A DNA stretch of 46,234 nucleotides from Halobacteriovoraceae bacterium (lineage in GTDB: Bacteria > Bdellovibrionota > Bacteriovoracia > Bacteriovoracales > Bacteriovoracaceae). This document shows, one piece after another, positions 1 through 8,056 of this stretch. The position numbers were made by a program, and so were the translations under genes. The stretch covers positions 1 through 46,234 of the forward strand of contig PBFR01000032.1 in the NCBI GenBank assembly GCA_002718735.1, read 5' to 3'. Each line of letters opens with the position of its first letter. Within the stretch, counting starts at the first letter, position 1. The notes below the pieces were generated by a model. That model was not told where the DNA came from and did not search any database. It saw nothing but the letters and a program-made list of their open reading frames with translations.

Positions 1-43
1 GAAAGGTAGAAAGCGTTTAAGTGTAACGACTGGAACTAAATAA
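1..43 (+). CDS. rpmH: 50S ribosomal protein L34, 3' end only
   Basis: Only the last 13 codons are present; the gene enters from the left edge. The reading frame starting at base 2 gives KGRKRLSVTTGTK and a TAA stop. GRKRLSV is the hallmark C-terminus of L34, a very small basic protein of the large ribosomal subunit. The tail runs six residues past the usual end. rnpA begins four bases later, which is the standard rpmH-rnpA arrangement and supports both calls. Confidence 0.88.
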   Translation, partial: KGRKRLSVTTGTK

Positions 44-47
44 TTCA

Positions 48-404
48 TTGAAATTTAATTTTCCAAAAAATAATAGACTGCTTAGTGCAAATGATTTTTC
101 TTATCTAAAAGAAGGAGCGTTATTTGTACGAAGCGGTCTTTTCTTGTTTTTTCATAAAACATCTCAAAAATCCGACGGTAAAACTAGAATTGGTATATCT
201 ATCTCTTCAAAGAATTGTAACGCTGTTAAACGAAACCTTTTAAAGAGAAAGATTAGAGAGTTCTTTCGACATAGCGAGTTTAGAGATCTCAATAGAGATA
301 TTGTAATTGTTCTCAATAAGAGACGTTTCAAATCAGTTGAAGACTCGCTCTTAAAGATTGAGGCTGATTTAAATGCTGGGTTTAAAAATATCTCCAAATC
401 ATGA
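48..404 (+). CDS. rnpA: Ribonuclease P protein component
   Basis: Basic 118-residue protein that binds the RNase P RNA and helps cleave the 5' leader from precursor tRNAs in the cytoplasm. The family RNR motif is visible at residues 61-72 (KRNLLKRKIREF), preceded by the RIGISIS beta strand typical of the fold. Length matches the family. The start is a TTG at base 48, four bases after the rpmH stop; no ATG is available near the N-terminus, and the N-terminal sequence matches the family from this codon. It lies between rpmH and yidC as in most bacteria, but the small yidD gene often found between rnpA and yidC is not present. Confidence 0.93.
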   Translation: MKFNFPKNNRLLSANDFSYLKEGALFVRSGLFLFFHKTSQKSDGKTRIGISISSKNCNAVKRNLLKRKIREFFRHSEFRDLNRDIVIVLNKRRFKSVEDSLLKIEADLNAGFKNISKS

Positions 405-459
405 CATCTTCCAAATTCTTTGATAGAAAATGCAAAATCTTAATCAAGGAAAATCATAA

Positions 460-1932
460 ATGGCACAAGATCAGAAGCGGGCTTTGTTGGCGGTCGTATT
501 ATCAGGGTTAATTCTTTTTGGATGGCAATATTTTTTTGCTCCACCTCAAACCTATGATGTAAAGCAGACTGATAGCACAATCAATGAAAACAAGGATTCA
601 AAAAATATAAGTTCTAATGTTCGCAATGGTTCTGAAGAGAAAGTAGTAAAGGCCGTAGCAGTAGAAGAAATCATTCTTGAAAATGAGCTTAATAGCTATG
701 TAATTAACAGTCAGTTATCAGTGGTAAGCGGAGTTTACAAAGAAACAGGCTCTAAGTTTGATGAGATCTTTACTGCCAAAAATAACAGTGTCTTATTTCT
801 TTTAGACAGCGAATATAAAAGTGTGGATTTCCGATTTACCAATGTTGCTAAGGATAGGGCGGAGTTTACAAGTGGTGTCGGTCTATCAGGGATTGTTTTT
901 GTAAATGATAAAGGTTTTGTTGAATATTCAATAAGCTCCTCTAAACCTTTTGGTTATAAATTTATATTTAAAGAGAGCATAGATGATGACAGTGCCGGCA
1001 GCTTAATGGCTATGGGTGGCGCTGTGACCAAACAGTTCGGTTATTACTCTGACGAATTTAATACACTTGGCCTTGAAAGCGACGAGAAAGGTGAGGCCAG
1101 TCTTAAATATGCAAATGTAGAAAACGATTACCACTTATTTGCTAATGTTTTTAAAGACAAAAAGCTTTTAGTTTATAAAACCAATGAAGCTGGATCCTTT
1201 GTTTTAAGAGGCCCAGAGAAAACTTTAAGCCTTGATTATAAACAAATTTTTGTAAGAAAAGAGTATGATCACCTAGGTGCTCTTGGCCATAATTTGCAGC
1301 AATCAATTGATTTCGGAATTTGGGCTGTGATTGCAGTACCAATACTTCGTGGTCTACAATTTTTCTACTCAATATTCCCAAATTATGGAATTTCCATCAT
1401 TCTTCTTACAATCATAATTAGGATGCTTACTTTTCCACTCCAATACAAGTCTTTTAAATCTATGAAGAAAATGCAGGAGATACAACCTGATCTTACGAAG
1501 TTAAGGGAAAAGTATAAGGATAATCCGCAAAAAATGCAGCAAGAGACAATGGCCTTGTTTAAAAGAGCTGGAGCTAACCCATTGGGGGGCTGCCTTCCAA
1601 TGTTGCTACAGATGCCTGTATTTTTCGCATTCTATAGAGTTTTGTATAGCTCTGTAGAGTTGGTAGATGCACCTTTTTATTTTTGGATTTATGATCTTTC
1701 CGAGAAAGACCCGTATTACGTTCTTCCTATTTTAATGGGTCTTGCAATGGTTCTTAACCAGAAGTTAATGCCATCCACCGTCAGCGATCCAATGCAAAAG
1801 AAAGTCATGCTTTTTATGCCATTAATTTTTGCTATTTTCATGAAAGATTTTCCAGCTGGTCTTACGCTATACATCGTAGTTTCAACGATAATGGGTATGG
1901 CTCAACAGCTATATGTTTATAAACGTGCTTAG
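460..1932 (+). CDS. yidC: Membrane protein insertase YidC
   Basis: Inner-membrane insertase of 490 residues that inserts and folds membrane proteins, alone or with SecYEG. An N-terminal membrane anchor spans about residues 8-26, a periplasmic domain follows to about residue 280, and the conserved YidC/Oxa1 core occupies roughly 300-490 with several membrane helices. The conserved positive residue inside the groove is visible as R321 in the segment IIIRMLTFPLQ, and the MKKMQEIQPDL helix follows. The long periplasmic domain is the Gram-negative form. The C-terminal tail after the last helix is very short. A GGAAAA stretch precedes the ATG. The gene overlaps or abuts mnmE. Confidence 0.96.
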   Translation: MAQDQKRALLAVVLSGLILFGWQYFFAPPQTYDVKQTDSTINENKDSKNISSNVRNGSEEKVVKAVAVEEIILENELNSYVINSQLSVVSGVYKETGSKFDEIFTAKNNSVLFLLDSEYKSVDFRFTNVAKDRAEFTSGVGLSGIVFVNDKGFVEYSISSSKPFGYKFIFKESIDDDSAGSLMAMGGAVTKQFGYYSDEFNTLGLESDEKGEASLKYANVENDYHLFANVFKDKKLLVYKTNEAGSFVLRGPEKTLSLDYKQIFVRKEYDHLGALGHNLQQSIDFGIWAVIAVPILRGLQFFYSIFPNYGISIILLTIIIRMLTFPLQYKSFKSMKKMQEIQPDLTKLREKYKDNPQKMQQETMALFKRAGANPLGGCLPMLLQMPVFFAFYRVLYSSVELVDAPFYFWIYDLSEKDPYYVLPILMGLAMVLNQKLMPSTVSDPMQKKVMLFMPLIFAIFMKDFPAGLTLYIVVSTIMGMAQQLYVYKRA

Positions 1933-1934
1933 TG

Positions 1935-3686
1935 ATGGAATTTCTTTATGACGATAACCCTATTGTAGCTTGTAGTAGTGGTAACACTTCCAACTGCGCA
2001 ATAGCGGTTATCCGCTTTTCTGGGTTTAATAATCTAAATATATTCTCTAAATTTTTATCAATACCAGTTGCTAAGATTAAACCAAGAAAAGCTCATTTCT
2101 GTGATCTTATTCATGAAGATCAATTGATCGACCAAGTTGTTGCAGTATTTTTTAAAGGACCCAATAGTTATAATGGTGAGAATGTACTTGAACTTTCAGT
2201 TCATGGAAATGTCTTAAATGTTGATAGGATTTTAGATTTATTTATTAATAATGCTGGGTTTCGTCTTGCTTATCCAGGTGAGTTTTCCTACAGGGCTCTT
2301 AAAAATAAAAAATTGAATTTATCCCAAGTAGAAGGCCTTGATCTTTTACTAAATGCCAACTCCAACTTTTCTTTGCAGCAGGGTTTTTCCTTAATGAGTG
2401 GGAGTCTTCAGAAGAGTTATTTAGATCTGCATGAAAAGTATCTTAATCATCGCTCAAGTGTGGAGCTTAGCATTGATTTCCTTGAGGACATCGGTGAACA
2501 AGAGGGGAATAGACAATTATTTGAAAGTTTTTCTAATTTAATGAAAAGTATAAATAAGCTTTGTGACAGGATAAAAGGTGATTCTGCTAAACTTTTAAAT
2601 CCAGAGATTGTCCTTGTTGGCCAGCCAAACTCTGGAAAAAGCACTTTTTTCAACGCTTTATTAGGGGAGGAAAGATCCATTGTTACTAATATTGCTGGTA
2701 CTACCCGTGATTTTATTTCTGAGAGAGTCCATCTTGAAGGCGTAAATTTTCGCTTAATAGATACTGCAGGCATTCGTAACTCTGAGGATGCTATCGAAAT
2801 GGAAGGAGTTAAAAGGGCTTTAGATCTCGTAGCGAATAGTTTTCTTAAGGTATTGTTAGTCAATCCATTTGAGTTTAATGCTAAGTACTTTGAGATTTTG
2901 AATGGAATCCAATTTGATCATATATTTATCACCCATTCCGATCTAACTGGGTATGAGCTTGCAATTAAAAATTTATTAGAAACTGAATCATTTCTTGTAC
3001 TTTTGAGTAATTCTAACCTTGTCGAGTCAGCCAATAGCCCTTATGACAAAGGTTTTGGACACGGACAAAAAGTTACTGGTCCTATGGGGGCAGAAAAAGC
3101 TGGTCCTGTGGGGGCAGAAAAAACTGGTCCTATGGGGGCAGAAAAAGCTGGTCCTATGGGGGCAGAAAAAGCTGGTCCTATGGGGGCAGAAAAAACTGGT
3201 CCTATGGGGGCAGAAAAAACTGGTCCTATGGGGGCAGAAAAAACTGGTCCTATGGGGGCAGAAAAAGCTGGTCCTATGGGGGCAGAAAAAGCTAGTCCTA
3301 TGGAGGGAAAGAACTCGAATTTTAATGGGCTGGATATCTCTAAAGAATTTGAGATAAGTAGTTATAATCTCATAGGGGATGTTCAGTTTTGCTCCTTAAA
3401 GATAGGTCTCGATAACGTTGTTTCTATACTTTCTCAGCAAGCTAGCAGGAAATATTCGAATGCTGTTTCTGAAGAGCCGATATTACTAAAAAGGCATAAA
3501 CAAAAGATATTTGAAATTGCTAAGGAGGTTGATCAGTATGGTCAACTTCTTGAAGAAGAATCTGATATTTCCATAATTTCGTCTGAACTTAATAACATTG
3601 GCCATTGTATTTCAGAATTGATTGGTATAGTGTCACCCGACGACGTTTTGCACAATATTTTTGATAATTTTTGTATCGGAAAGTAA
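1935..3686 (+). CDS. mnmE: tRNA modification GTPase MnmE with internal octapeptide repeats
   Basis: GTPase that works with MnmG to install carboxymethylaminomethyl (or aminomethyl) groups on U34 of certain tRNAs. From the ATG at 1935 it is 583 residues; a GTG at 1932 that overlaps the yidC stop is an alternative start. An N-terminal folate-binding domain covers about residues 1-120. In the G domain, G1 is GQPNSGKS (229-236), G2 lies in NIAGTTRD, and G3 is DTAGIR (276-281). G4 is degenerate: THSD (333-336) instead of NKxD. G5 is CSLK (486-489). The protein ends in the family FCIGK motif. Between G4 and G5, normally a few tens of residues, there are about 150, including nine TGPMGAEK/AGPMGAEK octapeptides. 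The reading frame stays open throughout, so the gene looks functional; the family assignment is firm, the insertion's role unknown. Confidence 0.93.
   Translation: MEFLYDDNPIVACSSGNTSNCAIAVIRFSGFNNLNIFSKFLSIPVAKIKPRKAHFCDLIHEDQLIDQVVAVFFKGPNSYNGENVLELSVHGNVLNVDRILDLFINNAGFRLAYPGEFSYRALKNKKLNLSQVEGLDLLLNANSNFSLQQGFSLMSGSLQKSYLDLHEKYLNHRSSVELSIDFLEDIGEQEGNRQLFESFSNLMKSINKLCDRIKGDSAKLLNPEIVLVGQPNSGKSTFFNALLGEERSIVTNIAGTTRDFISERVHLEGVNFRLIDTAGIRNSEDAIEMEGVKRALDLVANSFLKVLLVNPFEFNAKYFEILNGIQFDHIFITHSDLTGYELAIKNLLETESFLVLLSNSNLVESANSPYDKGFGHGQKVTGPMGAEKAGPVGAEKTGPMGAEKAGPMGAEKAGPMGAEKTGPMGAEKTGPMGAEKTGPMGAEKAGPMGAEKASPMEGKNSNFNGLDISKEFEISSYNLIGDVQFCSLKIGLDNVVSILSQQASRKYSNAVSEEPILLKRHKQKIFEIAKEVDQYGQLLEEESDISIISSELNNIGHCISELIGIVSPDDVLHNIFDNFCIGK
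3075..3290 (+). repeat. 24-bp tandem repeat, nine copies, inside mnmE
   Basis: Nine head-to-tail copies of (a/g)ctggtcctatgggggcag-aaaaa run from 3075 to 3290, followed by a tenth degenerate copy (3291-3314, encoding ASPMEGKN). Copies differ almost only at the first base, giving Thr (act) in copies 1,3,6,7,8 and Ala (gct) in 2,4,5,9; copy 2 also has GTG for ATG. Each copy encodes T/A-G-P-M-G-A-E-K. The unit is a multiple of three, so copy-number change would keep the mnmE frame. Near-identity at the DNA level implies recent expansion. Confidence 0.97.
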
Positions 3687-3688
3687 CT

Positions 3689-3704
3689 TGTTCTACGTGG
3701 AACA
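3689..3704. other. parS: Predicted parS (ParB-binding) site 1, mnmE-mnmG gap
   Basis: TGTTCTACGTGGAACA is a 16-bp palindrome with one mismatch and closely matches the bacterial parS consensus (TGTTnCACGTGnAACA). It lies in the 23-base gap between the mnmE stop and the mnmG start. Its right half-site GTGGAACA ends five bases before the mnmG ATG and so includes the only Shine-Dalgarno-like bases of mnmG. Confidence 0.78.
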
Positions 3705-3709
3705 TTTTT

Positions 3710-5551
3710 ATGGAAAAATTCTTTGATATTATCGTTATTGGTGGTGGGCACGCAGGTGTAGAAGCTGCACATATCGCTAGTCAATTTAATAATTTGCGTA
3801 TTGGTATTATAACTTTGCCCGGGCTAGGTTTAGCCTCAGCACCATGTAATCCAAGTGTTGGTGGTGTTGGTAAAGGACAAGTTGTAAGGGAGCTGGATGC
3901 TTTAGGTGGACTTATGCCTAAACTTGCAGATATGGCTGGAATTCAATACCGGACATTAAATGAAAGTAAAGGTTATGCTGTTCAATCTACAAGAGTTCAA
4001 ATAGATAAAACTTATTATTCCGATTCAGCAGAGGCACTGATTGCAGAAATCAACAATATTTCTGTAATTAGGGAGAAGGTGGTCTCTGTTTTAGATACAA
4101 TTGGTGGCTTTACGGTAAAAACGAATTGTTCCACGTGGAACTGTAAGAAACTGATTGTCACTGTAGGTACATTTCTCAATGGAAAACTCCATGTTGGTCG
4201 CGAGCAATCTGCAGGAGGACGATACGGTAGTGATGTATCTGGTGAGTTAACCAGTATATTTGAAAAGGTTAAAACAGCACCTAAGCGTTTTAAAACTGGC
4301 ACTCCACCGAGACTTAATAAGAATACTATAGATTTTTCTAAGTTAGATGAACAACCAAGTGACGATTTCGTCAGAAACTTTCACTTTTCAAATACTCCAT
4401 ACGATAGGAACCTTCAGCAGGTTTCTTGTTTTCTTGCACGGACAAATAAAGATACAATTAACGCAATTAAAGAGAATATGCATGATAGTCCAATGTATAA
4501 CGGCCAAATCAATGCAGTAGGTGCTCGTTATTGCCCAAGTATTGAGGATAAAGTAAACAGATATCCTGACAAGAGTAATCATCACGTTTTTGTGGAACCT
4601 GAAGGGCTCAATGAGATCACAATGTACCCTAGTGGTATTAGTTCATCTTTGCCAAAACCAGCTCAGGATCGAATGATTAAATCAATTGAAGGTCTAGAGA
4701 ATGCCCAAATTGAACTCTATGGATATGCAGTAGAGTATGATGTAGTAGATACAACCGAATTAACGTATGGACTAGAGTATGAGACGATCCCTGGTCTATA
4801 TTTTGCTGGGCAAGTGAATGGCACCTCCGGTTATGAAGAGGCAGCCGGTCAGGGCTTTATTGCTGGTGTCAATGCTGCTTTAGCGATTCAGGGTAGAGAC
4901 ATATTTATCCTTTCTAGGAATGAATCCTATATAGGTGTTATGGTTGAAGACCTTATTTCAAATCTTAGAGATGAGCCATATAGACTTTTTACCGCACGTT
5001 CTGAAAATCGATTATACATAAGAGAAGATAATTCAGTGCTAAGATTGCATGCTAAAAGAGCTTCTTTAGGGCTCAGTGAGAATGTGGACAAATATAATGA
5101 AAGTTTTGTTTTTGCTTTTGAGACAGTATTCCCACTACTAAAGGATTACTTTATTGATAATAATCATGATTTTATAAAGGGCCTTGGTTTTAATTTACCG
5201 CGTAGAATGTCCTTATCCGAAGTTTTAAAGCAGTCCAAACTCAACCCAGTTGAAATTTTCAAAAGATTCTTAGAATTCTTAGATTTGGAAGCATCAGAAG
5301 CACTAATTTGGTGTATATCAGTAAGTAACAAATATGAAGGGTATATTTCTAAGTCAAATGAGCACAATGAAAAACTTAAGAGGTTGGATAATATGAAGAT
5401 TAATTGGCTTGAATTAATTGAGTCCGACAATATTTCCTTCGAATGTAAAAGGCGAATTGAGTGCATTAGACCGGTTTCTTTTGGACAACTTAAACTTATT
5501 GAAGGTATTCGACCAGCAACCCTAGCTGCAGTCGCAGGAAAATCTATATAA
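3710..5551 (+). CDS. mnmG: tRNA uridine-5-carboxymethylaminomethyl modification enzyme MnmG
   Basis: FAD-dependent partner of MnmE in modifying the wobble uridine of tRNAs; cytoplasmic. From the ATG at 3710 it has 613 residues, the usual size. The FAD-binding dinucleotide fold is at the N-terminus (GGGHAG, residues 11-16), followed by CNPSVGGVGKG (46-56), SKGYAVQSTR, GTFLNGKLHVG and the GTSGYEEAAGQGF signature. The C-terminal helical domain ends with GIRPATLAAV. The reading frame is open further upstream to 3671, but that stretch would overlap mnmE and encode a parS site, and family alignment starts at MEKFFDIIVIG. A second parS sequence lies inside the gene and encodes NCSTWN. The stop overlaps the rsmG start (TAATG). 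Confidence 0.96.
   Translation: MEKFFDIIVIGGGHAGVEAAHIASQFNNLRIGIITLPGLGLASAPCNPSVGGVGKGQVVRELDALGGLMPKLADMAGIQYRTLNESKGYAVQSTRVQIDKTYYSDSAEALIAEINNISVIREKVVSVLDTIGGFTVKTNCSTWNCKKLIVTVGTFLNGKLHVGREQSAGGRYGSDVSGELTSIFEKVKTAPKRFKTGTPPRLNKNTIDFSKLDEQPSDDFVRNFHFSNTPYDRNLQQVSCFLARTNKDTINAIKENMHDSPMYNGQINAVGARYCPSIEDKVNRYPDKSNHHVFVEPEGLNEITMYPSGISSSLPKPAQDRMIKSIEGLENAQIELYGYAVEYDVVDTTELTYGLEYETIPGLYFAGQVNGTSGYEEAAGQGFIAGVNAALAIQGRDIFILSRNESYIGVMVEDLISNLRDEPYRLFTARSENRLYIREDNSVLRLHAKRASLGLSENVDKYNESFVFAFETVFPLLKDYFIDNNHDFIKGLGFNLPRRMSLSEVLKQSKLNPVEIFKRFLEFLDLEASEALIWCISVSNKYEGYISKSNEHNEKLKRLDNMKINWLELIESDNISFECKRRIECIRPVSFGQLKLIEGIRPATLAAVAGKSI
4127..4142. other. parS: Predicted parS site 2, inside mnmG
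   Basis: TGTTCCACGTGGAACT has a perfect 14-bp palindromic core, GTTCCACGTGGAAC, which matches known parS sites. It sits within mnmG, where it encodes CSTWN. It is the best of the three sites and lies 2.1 kb upstream of parA. Confidence 0.83.
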
Positions 5552-6201
5552 TGAAATCAATGGAAAGGTTTGCAAAAGAGTACTTCGACTTACTTGTTGG
5601 TGAGTATGGTGGCATTAATCTTACAAGAATTAATGAGTTTGATGAGTTTTACAATAAACAAATTCTCGATTCAATTGAACCTTTGAAGCAGAGTAGTAAG
5701 TTTTTGAATGATATAGAATCTAAGGGTGTTTTTATAGACGTGGGTTTTGGTGGCGGGTTTCCTTTACTTCCACTAGCTAAATATCTTCCACATATACAGT
5801 TTTACGGTGTCGAAACAAGAAACAAGAAGGTTCGTGTTGTATCAGAGATTGCTGCTAAGTTAGGCCTCAACAATATAAAGTTTTTACACTCTAGAATAGA
5901 GAATGTTTTAATTGACACAAGTGCGGTATGTAGTCTGAAAGCAGTAGGAAAGGTTCATGATTTTTTAATCAAATTTAATAGTGCGAAGAAGATATCTGTG
6001 TATTTCTATAAAGGTCCAAATTTTTATGAAATAGAAAAATCCCAAATTTATGAAGCAAAAAAAGATTGGAACATTATAGAAGAAGTCGAAGTAAAGATTC
6101 CTAGTACAGAGAAAAGGTATCTAATAGGCTTTGAGCCTAAAAAAGTTCCATGTGGAACAAAAAGAATCAAACAACTTGTCAAAGTTTCTGATATTACTTA
6201 A
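5551..6201 (+). CDS. rsmG: 16S rRNA (guanine-N7)-methyltransferase RsmG
   Basis: SAM-dependent methyltransferase that methylates a guanine (G527 in E. coli numbering) of 16S rRNA. It has 216 residues, the usual length. The SAM-binding glycine-rich loop is IDVGFGGGFP (62-71), followed by an acidic strand end (YGVETRNKKV) and an HSRIEN segment, as in the family. The first motif reads GFGGGF rather than the more common GSGAGF. The ATG overlaps the last base of the mnmG stop, suggesting translational coupling. A parS-like sequence near the 3' end encodes VPCGTK. The position between mnmG and parA is the classical one. Confidence 0.93.
   Translation: MKSMERFAKEYFDLLVGEYGGINLTRINEFDEFYNKQILDSIEPLKQSSKFLNDIESKGVFIDVGFGGGFPLLPLAKYLPHIQFYGVETRNKKVRVVSEIAAKLGLNNIKFLHSRIENVLIDTSAVCSLKAVGKVHDFLIKFNSAKKISVYFYKGPNFYEIEKSQIYEAKKDWNIIEEVEVKIPSTEKRYLIGFEPKKVPCGTKRIKQLVKVSDIT
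6144..6159. other. parS: Predicted parS site 3, 3' part of rsmG
   Basis: AGTTCCATGTGGAACA matches the parS palindrome except for the outer first base and one central base (CATG for CACG). It lies 75 bases upstream of the parA start. It is weaker than sites 1 and 2, but three matches within 2.5 kb next to parAB are unlikely by chance. Confidence 0.65.
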
Positions 6202-6233
6202 AAATATTGGAAAATATATGGAGAGAGGTATAA

Positions 6234-7106
6234 ATGGCTAGAATAATTGCAATTGCAAACCAAAAAGGCGGCGTTGGTAAGACTACAACTACAGTTAATC
6301 TCGCTGCTTGTTTAGCTGCCGCAGAAAGAAGAACACTAATAGTTGACTTAGATCCACAGGGTAATGCTAGTGTCGGTTTAGGAGTAGATAAAGAATCATT
6401 TACTAAAGCTAATGTTTATCACGCCATGATTGGCGAAGAAAATATTGAGAGTTGCATTTACAAAACAGAATTGGACCATCTTGATATTTGTCCATCTGAC
6501 AACAACCTAATTGGTGCTGAGGTTGAATTAATGCAGGCGTTTGCGAGGGAATCAAAGTTAAAAAGTTCCTTGGAGGCTGTAGAATCTAAGTATGATTACA
6601 TCTTGATTGACTGCCCACCCTCGTTAAGTCTTTTGACTGTAAATGGCCTTAATTCAGCGGACTCATATATAGTTCCAATGCAAACTGAATACTATGCAAT
6701 GGAAGGTTTGGCCCAATTACTTAATACAGTAAAGCTTATACAGCAAAATTTGAATCCTAAGCTTGAAAGAGAAGGGATTCTTTTAACTATGTATGATGGA
6801 AGAAATAATCTTGCGAAACTTGTAGCACAGGAAATAAAGGAACATTTTCCAGAAGATACATTTAGAACCATAATTCCTAGAAACGTTAAGCTTTCTGAAT
6901 GCCCAAGTCATGGAAAGCCAGTTATTATTTACGACATCACATCTAAAGGCAGTGAAGCCTATTTGAATATGGCCAAGGAAATAATTCTTAAAGAAAAAGA
7001 ACGAGAAATTAGTTCTCAAGAAAATCTTTCTCTAATGGATCAGGTCATCGATAAAAAGCCGAGGGATAACTTTGAAATCCCAAGTTTTGATGATTACCAG
7101 GTTTAA
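6234..7106 (+). CDS. parA: Chromosome partitioning ATPase ParA (Soj family)
   Basis: ATPase of 290 residues that binds nucleoid DNA dimerically and drives segregation of ParB-parS complexes. The deviant Walker A motif KGGVGKTT is at 11-18, the switch region has LDPQGNAS from residue 39, and Walker B is in YILIDCPPSL. The C-terminus extends about 30 residues beyond the typical 250-260 residue family length with a hydrophilic tail (about 255-290) of unknown role. A strong GGAGAGAGG ribosome-binding site precedes the ATG. parB follows 18 bases downstream, and the parS sites lie just upstream, so this looks like the main chromosomal ParABS system. Confidence 0.96.
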   Translation: MARIIAIANQKGGVGKTTTTVNLAACLAAAERRTLIVDLDPQGNASVGLGVDKESFTKANVYHAMIGEENIESCIYKTELDHLDICPSDNNLIGAEVELMQAFARESKLKSSLEAVESKYDYILIDCPPSLSLLTVNGLNSADSYIVPMQTEYYAMEGLAQLLNTVKLIQQNLNPKLEREGILLTMYDGRNNLAKLVAQEIKEHFPEDTFRTIIPRNVKLSECPSHGKPVIIYDITSKGSEAYLNMAKEIILKEKEREISSQENLSLMDQVIDKKPRDNFEIPSFDDYQV

Positions 7107-7124
7107 AATTTAAGAGAGGGAAAT

Positions 7125-8027
7125 ATGAAAGAGACGACAAAATCAAAAACTGCACTAGGTAAAGGAATGGGAGCTCTATTAGGGAGTGGAGCTTCACCAA
7201 TCAAAAACCAGCCAACTGATAGCACTTTAACTAAGGGATCGTTGCATAGTCCAACCCTTTTACCTATATCTAAGATCAAGCCAAACAAAGAGCAGCCAAG
7301 AAAAATTTTTAAGGACAAGGAACTTGCTGAATTGTCTGCATCTATCAAAGAAAATGGTATTATTCAGCCATTAACTGTTCAGGCTAGTGACGACGGAACT
7401 TTTTTGTTAATTGCAGGTGAACGACGCCTTAGAGCAGCAAAGCTGGCCGGTTTAGAACAAGTACCTGTAACAGTTAAGAAAACTACAAAGAAAGAAGTAC
7501 TTGTCATGGCCATAATTGAGAACGTTCAACGTTCCGATTTGAACTGTGTCGAAGAAGCTTTGGCTTATTATCAGTTGATGAATGAATTTGATTTGACTCA
7601 GGAAGAAGTTGCTAAAAAAATTGGAAAAGAAAGATCAACAATTGCAAACTTTTTAAGAATTTTAAAGCTACCAAGAGAGGTTATTCAACATCTTCAGAAG
7701 GAAAGTTTAACTTTTGGTCATGCCAAGGTATTGGCTGCTGTAAAAGATGATGAGAAGGCCAAGAGATTGTCTCGTGAAGCAATCGACAACAATTGGTCTG
7801 TAAGAGAGCTTGAAAAGAATATTAAGGCATCTAAAAAGCCTTCTTCAAGAGAAGTATCAAATCCGTATTTTGATGAAAAACTAGACTCAATCAAGAGGAA
7901 ACTAGAGGAAAAAACTGGCTATCACTTCGATTTAAAGACAAAGTCAAGTGGTGCTGGTACAATAACGATTAAATATAGCAATGAAGCTGAGTTTAATGAT
8001 ATTTTCGAATATCTAGTTTCAAAATAA
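7125..8027 (+). CDS. parB: Chromosome partitioning protein ParB
   Basis: 300-residue CTPase and DNA clamp that loads at parS and spreads on DNA near the origin. An N-terminal basic region (GKGMGALLG, about 12-20) probably contacts ParA. The ParB/Srx nucleotide-binding domain covers about 44-135 with GERRLRA (98-104), corresponding to the CTP-binding GERRxRA motif, and ENVQR (132-136). A helix-turn-helix for parS recognition is at about 157-180 (LTQEEVAKKIGKERSTI), and a C-terminal dimerisation domain closes the protein. An AGAGAGGG ribosome-binding site precedes the ATG. It is probably cotranscribed with parA and the bactofilin. Confidence 0.96.
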   Translation: MKETTKSKTALGKGMGALLGSGASPIKNQPTDSTLTKGSLHSPTLLPISKIKPNKEQPRKIFKDKELAELSASIKENGIIQPLTVQASDDGTFLLIAGERRLRAAKLAGLEQVPVTVKKTTKKEVLVMAIIENVQRSDLNCVEEALAYYQLMNEFDLTQEEVAKKIGKERSTIANFLRILKLPREVIQHLQKESLTFGHAKVLAAVKDDEKAKRLSREAIDNNWSVRELEKNIKASKKPSSREVSNPYFDEKLDSIKRKLEEKTGYHFDLKTKSSGAGTITIKYSNEAEFNDIFEYLVSK

Positions 8028-8056
8028 TATTTATTTAAGGTCAGGGAGAGATCTTA

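Noticed and set aside
404..460. yidD gene between rnpA and yidC
   Set aside because: The gap is only 55 bases, and the short frame starting ATGACATC has no YidD-like sequence and runs into yidC.
2447..2863. 138-codon reverse-strand frame inside mnmE
   Set aside because: Antisense shadow; the forward strand encodes G1-G3 motifs.
3075..3290. CRISPR-like array
   Set aside because: Copies are directly adjacent with no spacers and lie inside a protein-coding gene.
3019..3357. Open frame of 112 codons made of LVLWGQKK repeats over the mnmE array
   Set aside because: It is the shifted reading of the 24-bp repeat; the mnmE frame continues through with family motifs on both sides. A repeat unit of 24 bases keeps every frame open.
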